From: Microbacterium sp. AG1240
GTDB taxonomy: Bacteria > Actinomycetota > Actinomycetes > Actinomycetales > Microbacteriaceae
DNA: 64,000 nucleotides
Direction of reading: 5' to 3'
Assembly: GCF_003635115.1 (NCBI RefSeq)
Contig: NZ_RBXJ01000001.1
Span: 1,364,001 to 1,428,000, forward strand
Shown: piece after piece, positions 48,358 to 57,267 of the stretch
How positions within the stretch are numbered: the first letter of the stretch is position 1
How the letters are laid out: each line of letters starts with the position of its first letter
Translations under genes and position numbers: made by a program
The notes under the pieces: generated by a model
Database searches by the model: none
What the model saw: the letters and a program-made list of their open reading frames with translations, nothing else
Told to the model about the DNA's origin: nothing

Positions 48358-49122
48358 CTAAGCGATCCTCGACGGGCCAGCGCATTTTCGATAGAGGATC
48401 CAGCAACGGACGCCTCCGCGCCTGCGCCGCGCGGAGGAGGTACTTCGCGAAGATCCCGTCGTCGTCATACTCGGCCCGCTCGATAGAGAAGCCGGCCTGG
48501 GAAAACATCGGTTCCAGGAGCCATGTGAACGTTGAGTGCTCGTCGGTGACGTGCTCCTCGAGGTCGGCTCGCGTCCAGCCGCCGTCCTCGTCGGAGTACC
48601 CGGTGGAGCACCAATGCTCGATGCGTTCGACTGCGTCGGAGACGGGAAAGTTGTAGACCACATCCCAGACGCGGGGTCCCGCCGGTCCGCAGCATGCGCC
48701 GCATCCGGTCGAGCGCCAGCGCCTTCCAGAAGTCGGGGAGGTGATGCAGGGCGTACCGAGAGTACACGAGGTCCGCGCTGCCCGCCGGACACTCGAAGGT
48801 GAGGTAGCCGCCCTCCGCGACCGTGACCGGCGCACCCGTCGCGGCGACCTTGCGGCGCAATGCGCTCAGCATCACGGGCGAAGGGTCGACGGCGAACACG
48901 TTCGACCATCGTTGAGCGGCGAGGAGCGCGAATTGCCCCGTTCCCGCTCCCAGATCGATTACGGTGCCCTTGCGTTCCGGGGGAACCGTGCTCAGCCACT
49001 CGACCTCGGCAGCGGCGCCGGCGTCTTCCTTCTCGTCGTAATGGGCGACGTGCTCTGCGTCGGTGTTCTCCCGGCCGAGACGTGCGCTCGTCCAAGAACC
49101 AGGTCGGCTGTCTGGTGGTCAC
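48358..49122 (-). pseudogene. SAM-dependent methyltransferase, frameshifted
   Basis: A class I methyltransferase is recognisable but spread over three frames. The first 20 residues from GTG 49122 (MTTRQPTWFLDERT) are in one frame. The SAM-binding part (VIDLGAGTGQFALLAAQ, then VFAVDPSPVMLSALR and YALHHLPDFWKAL) is in a second. The C-terminal part (VWDVVYNFPVSDAVERIE, ADLEEHVTDEHSTFTWLLEP, DDGIFAKYLLRAA) is in a third. Shifts fall near 49055-49065 and 48670-48683. The natural stop is unclear; 48358 is the next stop in one frame. Either the gene is dead or the assembly has errors here. Confidence 0.75.
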
Positions 49123-49576
49123 GGCGGGTCACTTCGCAGGTGGTGTCGCTGCGACGCGGCCGCCGCTTATCGAGAAAGCCTAGGCGTGGGTGGTGGCCCG
49201 TGAGTGCGTGGTGCAGCTGGGCTCCCGCCGGTTGCAGAGCGGCGAGTGCGAATCCGACGCGGAGACTCAGCGCTCTGTGAGAAGGCCGCCCCTGACTCGT
49301 GTGATCGTCGTTGACGGCTCGGCCGTCGACCGGCGTCTCGGGTCCGTTGTTGACGGTTTTCACGGCCAGCGGAACGGTCTGCTTGGTGGATGAGAACTTG
49401 GTCCGGAGGGCCATGGGCGATAGAACGCTCCGCATATGCCGTGACGATTTAACCCGAAGTTCATTCTTGGCAGGACCGCAGGTGCGTCGCCCGATAAGTT
49501 CGAGTCGGCCGAGTGCGCAAGTGCCCGGACACCGCGCTGGCGAGGTAGCGAGGGTGTCCGGGCTCGTCCGTGGGTC
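49123..49576. other. Gene-free stretch
   Basis: 454 bp with only short overlapping frames, none with a ribosome-binding site, domain or island motif. It may contain remnants upstream of the broken methyltransferase. Nothing further is recognised. Confidence 0.5.
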
Positions 49577-50137
49577 TCAGTTGTACGGTACGAACCAGAG
49601 GTCGAAGCGGTAGTTCCTGGGAGTGTCGTAGATGCCACCTTCCACCGCCGCGAGGGTTCCGAAGTAGAGCTGCTTGTAATCGCCGTTGCCGACGAGGTAG
49701 ACGAACAGGTCATCGAAGAATTCCTCACCGAGCGGGATCTCCCAGCTCCCGGCGACGCCGAGGGCGTACTCCAGGATGATGGCAAGTGCGAGCTCGTGAG
49801 CGATGCAGCGGGGTCCCTCCCAGCGCTGCTCCAGTCGCTTCGTGACCTCAGCCAGGGCGGTCCTGAACTCGCCCTGGAAGGACTCGGTGTACCGGCCGCT
49901 GTAGACCGGAGGAAGCATCTCCTGCAAGAAATCGAGGTCTGCAGAGTGATCCTTCGCGAAGTCCGCTCCGACTGCGATCAACGCGTAGAGGATCTCATCG
50001 GCCGGGGTACCGGGCACGGGGCTCGGACGGTCCGTGCCGCCGTGCTTGACGAAGTGGTCGATGCCACGGATGCGAGCCGCCGCGGGAAGCATCATCTGAT
50101 GGAAGTGTTCTGGGCTGTTGTCGTTGTAATTGGTCAT
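49577..50137 (-). CDS. Hypothetical protein, island paralogue B
   Basis: 186-residue homologue of the protein at 43322-43900. Shared blocks are LPPVYSGRYTESFQGEFRTAL, WEGPRCIAHELALAIILEYAL (cf. SGPRCVAHLLILGFIVERAV), SWEIPLGEEFFDDL, and the C-terminal NYRFDLWFVPYN. The N-terminal third differs. No known domain. Start ATG 50137 lies 8 nt after GCCGCGCATA on the minus strand, as for paralogue A. A tandem-family role within the island (for example immunity or sensing) is speculation. Confidence 0.7.
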   Translation of the reverse strand: MTNYNDNSPEHFHQMMLPAAARIRGIDHFVKHGGTDRPSPVPGTPADEILYALIAVGADFAKDHSADLDFLQEMLPPVYSGRYTESFQGEFRTALAEVTKRLEQRWEGPRCIAHELALAIILEYALGVAGSWEIPLGEEFFDDLFVYLVGNGDYKQLYFGTLAAVEGGIYDTPRNYRFDLWFVPYN

Positions 50138-50504
50138 AACTCATATATGCGCGGCCGGCCAGAAAACCGTTCACACGCGGCGAGGCGCTTGGGGGGATCG
50201 AGACATCGGCATTGGCGTCGGCTCGCAGCGCTGTGTCGGCCTACGAGCGCGACCAGGGGGGATGAGTAATGAGGCCCGCGCCGGTTTCGATTGGGATCGC
50301 GCGTGATCGGTTCCGTATTTAGCTCGAGCTCATCGCGACTAAGCGACTGCAGCGGACCCGCCGTCGCTGCTACCCGCTCCACGATGCGCTGATCCATCAG
50401 CGTGTCGATATAGTGCGCATAGCGCTTCGAGGTGCCGATGCTGAGCCTCCTCTCGCGAAGGCCCAGACTAGCCGTATTCGAACGTGTGTACTAATTTCTC
50501 ACGC
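50138..50504. other. Gene-free stretch with divergent promoters
   Basis: The left end holds the GCCGCGCATA element of paralogue B (minus strand, about 50146-50155). The right end holds TAATTT (50492-50497), 7 nt before a micro-ORF. No gene is seen between them. Confidence 0.5.
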
Positions 50505-50540
50505 TATGAGCACGACGACGGCGCCCGAGACAACGCTATG
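50505..50540 (+). other. 11-codon micro-ORF coupled to the next gene
   Basis: ATG 50505 opens MSTTTAPETTL and its TGA overlaps the downstream ATG as ATGA. TAATTT lies 7 nt upstream of ATG 50505, so the message would be leaderless at the micro-ORF and the real gene reached by re-initiation. Confidence 0.4.
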
Positions 50541-50765
50541 AAGCTGGTCAACGACATCCCCGCCCGGATGATCTACAACGGCCGCCGCTGGCGCGTCACG
50601 GACACCCCCACCCGGCTGCGAGAGTCGGTGTGGTCAGTGCCATTGGAGCACCACCACGGGCTCTACGGGTGGCGGTTCCAGGCCACCGACCCGGCGGGGG
50701 AGAGCATTGTGTTCGACGTGTACCGCGCCGAGGACGACTGGCACGTGCACCGCGCCTACGCGTGA
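50538..50765 (+). CDS. Small conserved hypothetical protein
   Basis: 75 residues, MKLVNDIPARMIYNGRRWRV at the start and YRAEDDWHVHRAYA at the end, with several Trp and a beta-rich pattern. I recall such proteins beside SRAP or translesion-polymerase genes in actinobacteria but cannot assign a function. It is translationally coupled to the 11-codon micro-ORF and lies 190 bp before the SRAP gene start. Confidence 0.65.
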   Translation: MKLVNDIPARMIYNGRRWRVTDTPTRLRESVWSVPLEHHHGLYGWRFQATDPAGESIVFDVYRAEDDWHVHRAYA

Positions 50766-50958
50766 TGAGGCGTGGCGCCGTCGAAGCCGAGGGTGTGCAG
50801 GGGGCTCGGTCGTGAACCAGGAGTCGTCGAGGGAGGGGCGGATCGGAGGGACGGCACCCATCACCGGAAGGGCAGCGAAGACTTAGGGCCCCTCGCTGTG
50901 ACTTTCCACAGCTTGCCGAGCCTGGAGGGCGCGACTGCGGGCTGATACATTCACCGGT

Positions 50959-51009
50959 ATGTGCGGCAGGTTCGCCCTCAATGAGAAACCGGGCATTATC
51001 CGGAACTAA
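50959..51009 (+). pseudogene. 5' fragment of an interrupted SRAP (HMCES/YedK) gene
   Basis: The promoter-like TACATT (50946-50951) and the ATG 7 nt later are intact. The ten codons MCGRFALNEK match the start of SRAP proteins, which use Cys2 to crosslink to abasic sites in single-stranded DNA. After codon 10 the sequence changes to PGIIRN and a stop, which belongs to the inserted element. The rest of the gene lies at 60205-60879. Confidence 0.88.
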
Positions 51010-51103
51010 CGCAACGTCGATCGTCTGACAGTGTTCACAGCGACCCTTCGACTGGTTCCGTGGTTACCGGTTCGGTGCACCCGTGTCTAATTCACGACCG
51101 CCG

Positions 51104-52081
51104 CTAGCACGCAGCGTAGGTCTGCAGCCAGGGCAGCGGATCGGTGGCGGTGGTGCCATCGCGGAGTATCTCGAAGTGCAGGTGTGCGCCGAACGATCGG
51201 CCGGTGTCGCCGGTGCGTCCGATGTATTGGCCGACGCTGACGGTGTCACCAACCTCGACTTGTCGTGAGTCGTACTCCATGTGGGCGTAGCGGCTGGAGA
51301 CAAGTTGACCGTCGACAAGGTGGTCGATGACGATGGTGACTCCGTACGCGCCGCCGTTGTCTGTGGCGATGCTGACAATTCCGTCGGCGATTGCTTGAAT
51401 GTGGGCGCCAGCGCCGGGGACGAAATCGGTGCCCTGATGGAGTCGACCGTCACGCATCCCGAACCCGTAGGTCATCGGCACGCCGACTGCGTAGGGCCAT
51501 TGCACCGCGCAGTCCGGATTGTTGGTGAACACCGCGCTGGAATAGTTGGTGATCCCGACTGTTCCGGCAAGATCCACGAGGGTGGCTGTGGAGTAGCCGT
51601 CGCGACTGACGACGGGGCTCGGTTGCGTCTGGGCGGGTGTGACGTACGCCTGGATGTCTCCGCCGGGTACGCCGTCATCGGTGATGCTCGTCGGGGTGAC
51701 GTGTTCGTGGGGGAGCGCTTCGGCGTCGACGGTCATCCCGACGGTCATCAGGGCCACGAGCCCCAACACGTGTGCGGAGAAGAACACGGCCCGGGTGCGA
51801 GAGTGCGCGGCGCCCTTCCGGGTTCCGGCCGGCTGCTGGCTGAGTTTGGACGGCGGTGCAGATGCGGGCGGCTCGGGTTCGGTAGGCGCTTTCGGTGTGA
51901 AGGAAAACAGGCGTGCCGCGTCATCGAACGGGTCTACCGGCCACTCATCGGGGCGCAGGTGCATGGTCGCACGCGTTTCGGTGGATGTCTGGGTTCGAAC
52001 GCGGGCTTGGCGTCGCGTCAAGAAGGGTTCGGGCTGTGAGGCCGTGCCGGTCTGGGCGATGGTGGGTGTGGGGGTACGCAA
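51104..52081 (-). CDS. M23 family peptidase, membrane-anchored
   Basis: 325-residue cell-wall metallopeptidase. A cytoplasmic N-terminus with LTRRQARVRTQ (residue 21) leads to one transmembrane segment (AVFFSAHVLGLVALMTVGMTV region, about 95-115). An extracytoplasmic linker and the LytM/M23 domain follow, with zinc ligands in RLHQGTDF (about 225) and AHLHFEI (about 305). It begins with TTG 52081; an ATG at 51964 is an alternative. It is the last gene of the leftward operon, 24 bp after the BNR gene; its stop lies about 115 bp from the element's left end. A link between wall turnover and copper tolerance is speculative. Confidence 0.85.
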   Translation of the reverse strand: MRTPTPTIAQTGTASQPEPFLTRRQARVRTQTSTETRATMHLRPDEWPVDPFDDAARLFSFTPKAPTEPEPPASAPPSKLSQQPAGTRKGAAHSRTRAVFFSAHVLGLVALMTVGMTVDAEALPHEHVTPTSITDDGVPGGDIQAYVTPAQTQPSPVVSRDGYSTATLVDLAGTVGITNYSSAVFTNNPDCAVQWPYAVGVPMTYGFGMRDGRLHQGTDFVPGAGAHIQAIADGIVSIATDNGGAYGVTIVIDHLVDGQLVSSRYAHMEYDSRQVEVGDTVSVGQYIGRTGDTGRSFGAHLHFEILRDGTTATDPLPWLQTYAAC

Positions 52082-52105
52082 TGGTGGAGTCTTTCGGGTG
52101 GGGTG

Positions 52106-52936
52106 TTATCCGGGCAGCAGGGTGAGTCCGCTGTCGTCGACGACGAGGATGTCGCCGGTATCGGTGACGGTGATTGCCTGCGCGGCTCGATGTACGGTTC
52201 CGACGTTCACCCATTGGGTCGCGCCGGCAGTGCTGATCCAAATGGTGCCGTCGTTGTCGACGCCGATCAGTCGCTGGTTGTCAGGGGAGGAAGCGATCGG
52301 GTACAAGGTGGGCGCATCGGGCAGCGGAACGAACGATCTGCCCCCGTCCGTACTGGCCTGCGGTCCTTGCTGCGTGCTGGCCACGATGCGCCCCGTCGCG
52401 TCGACGGCAAGACCGAACACGAGGAGACCGGCGCCGGTAGGAGTCCAGGTGGTGCCGAGGTCCGTGCTCGTCAGCAGCACGTTGTTATCCGTCGCCTGCC
52501 CATAAAGGGTCCCGTCAGGTCCGGCCGCCAGTGCGTGGAAGTCCTTCTCGCCGGTGAACGCGACCGGCTCCCAGGTGACGCCGCCGTCTGGGCTGCGGAT
52601 GATGCCCAGATTGCCTTCGCCCAGCTCCGTGGGGGTGCGAGCACCGGGGTGGCCGGAGGCGATGAGCTCCCCACCGACCGCGGTGAGACCCATCGCGTCC
52701 AGATCATCCCGTCCGACGCGGGCACCGAGCTGACCCTCCGCGGTGGCGGTGTAGAGGCCGTCGTGCGTGCCGAGTAGAAACCCGTCGCCGCCGGGGGCGG
52801 GCACGATGGCGTGCACGTGGGGCTTCACGTCTGCATGGTCGGTGCCGGTGGAAGGCGGCGCGGGCGCAGTGCAGCCGGTGAGAGACAGAGTGAAAAGCGC
52901 GACAAGGCTTGCTGTCGCGCGCAGGTGAATGCGCAT
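52106..52936 (-). CDS. BNR/sialidase-like lipoprotein (F510_1955 type)
   Basis: 276-residue exported protein with a lipobox LSLTGC at about 17-22, then a beta-propeller of BNR/Asp-box type repeats (SPDGGVTWEPV, STDLGTTWTPT, STDGGRSFVPL). The catalytic residues of true sialidases are not evident, so an enzyme name would be unsafe. Such proteins accompany copper genes in actinobacteria. The start ATG 52936 has AAAGG 7 nt upstream; a GTG 6 nt earlier is unlikely. It sits between the DUF305 and M23 genes. Confidence 0.8.
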   Translation of the reverse strand: MRIHLRATASLVALFTLSLTGCTAPAPPSTGTDHADVKPHVHAIVPAPGGDGFLLGTHDGLYTATAEGQLGARVGRDDLDAMGLTAVGGELIASGHPGARTPTELGEGNLGIIRSPDGGVTWEPVAFTGEKDFHALAAGPDGTLYGQATDNNVLLTSTDLGTTWTPTGAGLLVFGLAVDATGRIVASTQQGPQASTDGGRSFVPLPDAPTLYPIASSPDNQRLIGVDNDGTIWISTAGATQWVNVGTVHRAAQAITVTDTGDILVVDDSGLTLLPG

Positions 52937-52999
52937 ACGCACCCTTTCGAGTCCGGGGTGAGGGACACCCGCGATGGGCGCCCCTCACCGAGGGTGCGG

Positions 53000-53608
53000 T
53001 CAGAGCTGTGCGAGCAACTCCTGCATGGTGGCGATCTCCGCGGTCTGCGTCTCGACGATCGTCTGCGCCAACGCGACGGCATCTGCGTTCTGGCCGTTGT
53101 CGACTTCGTCTTGCGCCATTGTGATGGCACCTTCGTGGTGCATCGTCATCTGCTCGAGGAACAGCCGGGACGCGTCAGCGCCGGTCGCAGCGTCGAGGGA
53201 TTGCATGTCCTCGTCGCTCATCATGCCGCCGCCGTGGTCCATGCCGTCCATGGAGTCAGTGTCGCTGTCCGCGCCCCACTCTTCCAGCCATCCCTGCAGC
53301 TGCTCGATCTCGGGCTGCTGGGCAGCTTTGATCTCTTCGGCCAGGGTGAGGACGCTCTCGTCGATGCCGTCTTTGCCGAGGATCATGTCGGCCATCTCGA
53401 CGGCTTGCTGGTGGTGCGGGATCATCATCTGCGCGAACATCACATCCGCGTCGTTGAAGTCCGCCATCCCTGCGGACGGTGAAGAGCTGCTGCCGTGGTC
53501 CATTCCTGGCATGGACTCGGTGCCGGACCCGCTGCTGCCCGCGCAGCCAGCGAGAGTGAGGGCGGTGGCCAGGGCCAGTGCGGCGGTCGCCGCGGTACGA
53601 ATTTTCAT
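53000..53608 (-). CDS. DUF305 lipoprotein
   Basis: 202 residues with signal peptide and lipobox (LTLAGC, about 18-23) and a Ser/Gly/Met linker. Two DUF305 ferritin-like helical hairpins follow, with MMIPHHQQAVEMA (about 60) and MTMHHEGAITMAQ (about 155). The Met/His richness, including MDGMDHGGGMM, suits copper binding outside the membrane. It is co-transcribed with the CopB-type ATPase gene; a 96-bp gap separates it from the DUF6153 gene upstream. Confidence 0.9.
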   Translation of the reverse strand: MKIRTAATAALALATALTLAGCAGSSGSGTESMPGMDHGSSSSPSAGMADFNDADVMFAQMMIPHHQQAVEMADMILGKDGIDESVLTLAEEIKAAQQPEIEQLQGWLEEWGADSDTDSMDGMDHGGGMMSDEDMQSLDAATGADASRLFLEQMTMHHEGAITMAQDEVDNGQNADAVALAQTIVETQTAEIATMQELLAQL

Positions 53609-53704
53609 CAGGGTTCTCCAAAAGGGGTACGTGAAAGGACGCTGGTCGGGTCGACCAGGCGTATGGCAGAGGAGCCCGGCAAAGTTGCCGCGGGCTCCAC
53701 CGCA

Positions 53705-54148
53705 TCACGTACGGCTAATGCAGAGAACTGTCAGAGAGGGCGGGTGCAGGCCGGGGCCACCAGGAGGCGGAAGGGCAGCCGGCCCAGGGCGAGGAAGAAG
53801 CGCCAACCATTGCTGCCCGCCGCGGGCGCGTGCCACAAGCAGCACAGTGGCCAGCAGCGCGAGCACGCACGCCATCGCGAGCATGCCGGAATGGCTCGTG
53901 CCGCAGTCAGCGCACGACTCCTCAGCCGACACGGTGGTGGCGGCGTGGGCGTCTCCCGTCACGCTAACCCCGGCCGCGTCTTTGGTCATCGTGGTGTGGT
54001 GACCAGATTCGGCGGTGGCGTGGGTGTTGAGGGAGTGCATGGCCAGCAGGCCGATGATGACAGCGCCGGTCAGAGCAATCAGCAGCAGCAGCGTGCGGGC
54101 CATCGAGCGGCCGGCACGCAGGTGCTCGGTGAGTGCGATCAGCGACAT
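53705..54148 (-). CDS. DUF6153-like small membrane protein
   Basis: 147 residues with two hydrophobic segments (LLLLIALTGAVIIGLLAMHS and MLAMACVLALLATVLLVA), a His/Met-containing loop, and CADC between them. This layout matches actinobacterial DUF6153 proteins near copper genes. The CADC pair and loop histidines could bind metal. GGAGGTGAC lies directly before the ATG. It lies 37 bp after the ATPase gene. Confidence 0.75.
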   Translation of the reverse strand: MSLIALTEHLRAGRSMARTLLLLIALTGAVIIGLLAMHSLNTHATAESGHHTTMTKDAAGVSVTGDAHAATTVSAEESCADCGTSHSGMLAMACVLALLATVLLVARARGGQQWLALLPRPGPAALPPPGGPGLHPPSLTVLCISRT

Positions 54149-54185
54149 GTCACCTCCCTCTCCTTTCTACGGTACGTCACCTCGG

Positions 54186-56330
<2,145 letters not shown>

Positions 56331-56363
56331 CAGAGCCTCCTTCGTTGCGTGCGTGCGAAGTGT

Positions 56364-56696
56364 TTAGACCGGGCTGTCAGCCAGGGCGTACCCGGCCTCG
56401 TCAACGGCTGCTTTCACCTGTGCGGGGTCAAGCGCGCTGGTGCTGTGAATGGTGACGCGGGATGTGCCGCCGGCGTGCAGGTCCACGGTCACGTTCTGCA
56501 CACCGTCGATGCCCGACAGTTCCTCAGTAACGCTGGACACACAGTGCGAGCACGTCATCCCCGACACCAGGATCTCCTCCGTCACCGCGGCGTTCCCAGC
56601 GGCAGGGATCTCGGTAGCGGTGGAAGCAGGCGCAGCGCAACACGCGCAACCAGCGGTAACGGCGTCTTTCAGGCCGAGGTCGATGCGGTCAGTCAT
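56364..56696 (-). CDS. CopZ-like HMA-domain copper chaperone
   Basis: 110 residues. The C-terminal HMA domain (about 45-110) has the metal motif GMTCSHC and the usual HMA continuation VSSVTEELSGIDGVQNVTVDL. The N-terminal 30 residues hold CACCAAP, a second possible copper ligand set. The ATG 56696 has GGAGG 5-6 nt upstream, so I reject the longer frame starting MEDTM. It should hand copper to the pump encoded next. Confidence 0.9.
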   Translation of the reverse strand: MTDRIDLGLKDAVTAGCACCAAPASTATEIPAAGNAAVTEEILVSGMTCSHCVSSVTEELSGIDGVQNVTVDLHAGGTSRVTIHSTSALDPAQVKAAVDEAGYALADSPV

Positions 56697-56726
56697 AGTG
56701 TCCTCCAAGGTGATAGATGGTGTTTG

Positions 56727-57008
56727 TCAGGAACGGACCAGACGCGCGATCGCGTCGTTGGCTTCTCGAATTTTCTCGGCCGCAACTTGGCCGCCTTCAG
56801 CGCTGGCCTCCGCGACACAGTGACGAAGATGATCGCCCAGCAGTGACAGTGCAACCGTCTCCAACGCCCGCGTCGCCGCGGACACCTGCGTGAGGATGTC
56901 AATGCAGTACTTGTCTTCATCGACCATCCGCGCGATCCCGCGCACCTGCCCCTCGATACGTCGAAGTCGCTGCTGCAGATCGTCTTTGCTCGCGTCGTAA
57001 CCGTTCAT
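56727..57008 (-). CDS. csoR: CsoR-family copper-sensing repressor
   Basis: 93-residue all-helical DUF156 repressor. The Cu(I) ligand set is Cys in DKYCIDILTQ (x), then HLRHCV (His and Cys), the classic C-H-C pattern. The start ATG 57008 (MNGYDASK) is 7 nt after TATGGT (minus strand, 57016-57021) and inside/next to the operator; the ATG at 57020 would lie in the -10 box. It is the first gene of the leftward copper operon and should repress it, releasing on copper binding. Confidence 0.93.
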   Translation of the reverse strand: MNGYDASKDDLQQRLRRIEGQVRGIARMVDEDKYCIDILTQVSAATRALETVALSLLGDHLRHCVAEASAEGGQVAAEKIREANDAIARLVRS

Positions 57009-57015
57009 CTCGGAT

Positions 57016-57035
57016 ACCATACCCCCCTAGGGTAT
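57016..57035 (-). promoter_or_regulatory. csoR operator overlapping the -10 box
   Basis: ATACCC-CCCTA-GGGTAT (57019-57035) is a GC-rich inverted repeat of the CsoR/RcnR operator type. It overlaps TATGGT, the presumed -10 box of csoR, so bound CsoR would block the operon's promoter directly. Confidence 0.8.
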
Positions 57036-57140
57036 CAACCGCGGTTCCGTGTCTGGTATTCCGCCCGAATGCGACGTGCGCAAAGCGGGCGTTCACCAAA
57101 CCTTTGCTTGATGTTTCGTATGACGATCCGCTTGCGCAGC

Positions 57141-57175
57141 GGCCGATTGTCCAATGACCTGTTGGACAATCGGCC
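57141..57175. repeat. Perfect 14-bp inverted repeat with 7-nt spacer
   Basis: GGCCGATTGTCCAA, spacer TGACCTG, TTGGACAATCGGCC. It lies between the divergent csoR and recombinase promoters, 92 bp upstream of the recombinase start. The layout (two identical arms, short asymmetric spacer) resembles tyrosine-recombinase core sites; an operator for the small HTH protein is the alternative. Confidence 0.8.
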
Positions 57176-57267
57176 ACAAGCTCTCGTCGCAGGTCCGGCG
57201 CTCTCGTTCCTCAAATAGCGGCGTCCAATCTATTGCAACGATGATGCGTTAGCTGCAACATATAGGT

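Larger units (their letters stand above)
43063..50504. mobile_element. Putative tRNA-Ala-associated integrative island (right end unknown)
   Basis: Immediately after tRNA-Ala the conserved core gene order stops and the base composition and coding style change. Within 1.8 kb there is an excisionase-like gene and a tyrosine integrase, then mostly unknown genes, a broken methyltransferase and long gaps. No copy of the tRNA 3' end was found by eye further right within the window, so the true right end, and whether the SRAP locus belongs to the island, are open. The end coordinate given is only the last clearly accessory stretch. Confidence 0.45.

Noticed and set aside
50989..51103. Terminal inverted repeat of the copper element
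   Set aside because: Comparing the left end with the reverse complement of 60150-60204 gave no convincing match by eye; only short AT-rich similarities.
57020..57020. Longer csoR start (MVSEMNGYD)
   Set aside because: That ATG lies inside the presumed -10 box and operator; the ATG at 57008 fits a leaderless start.
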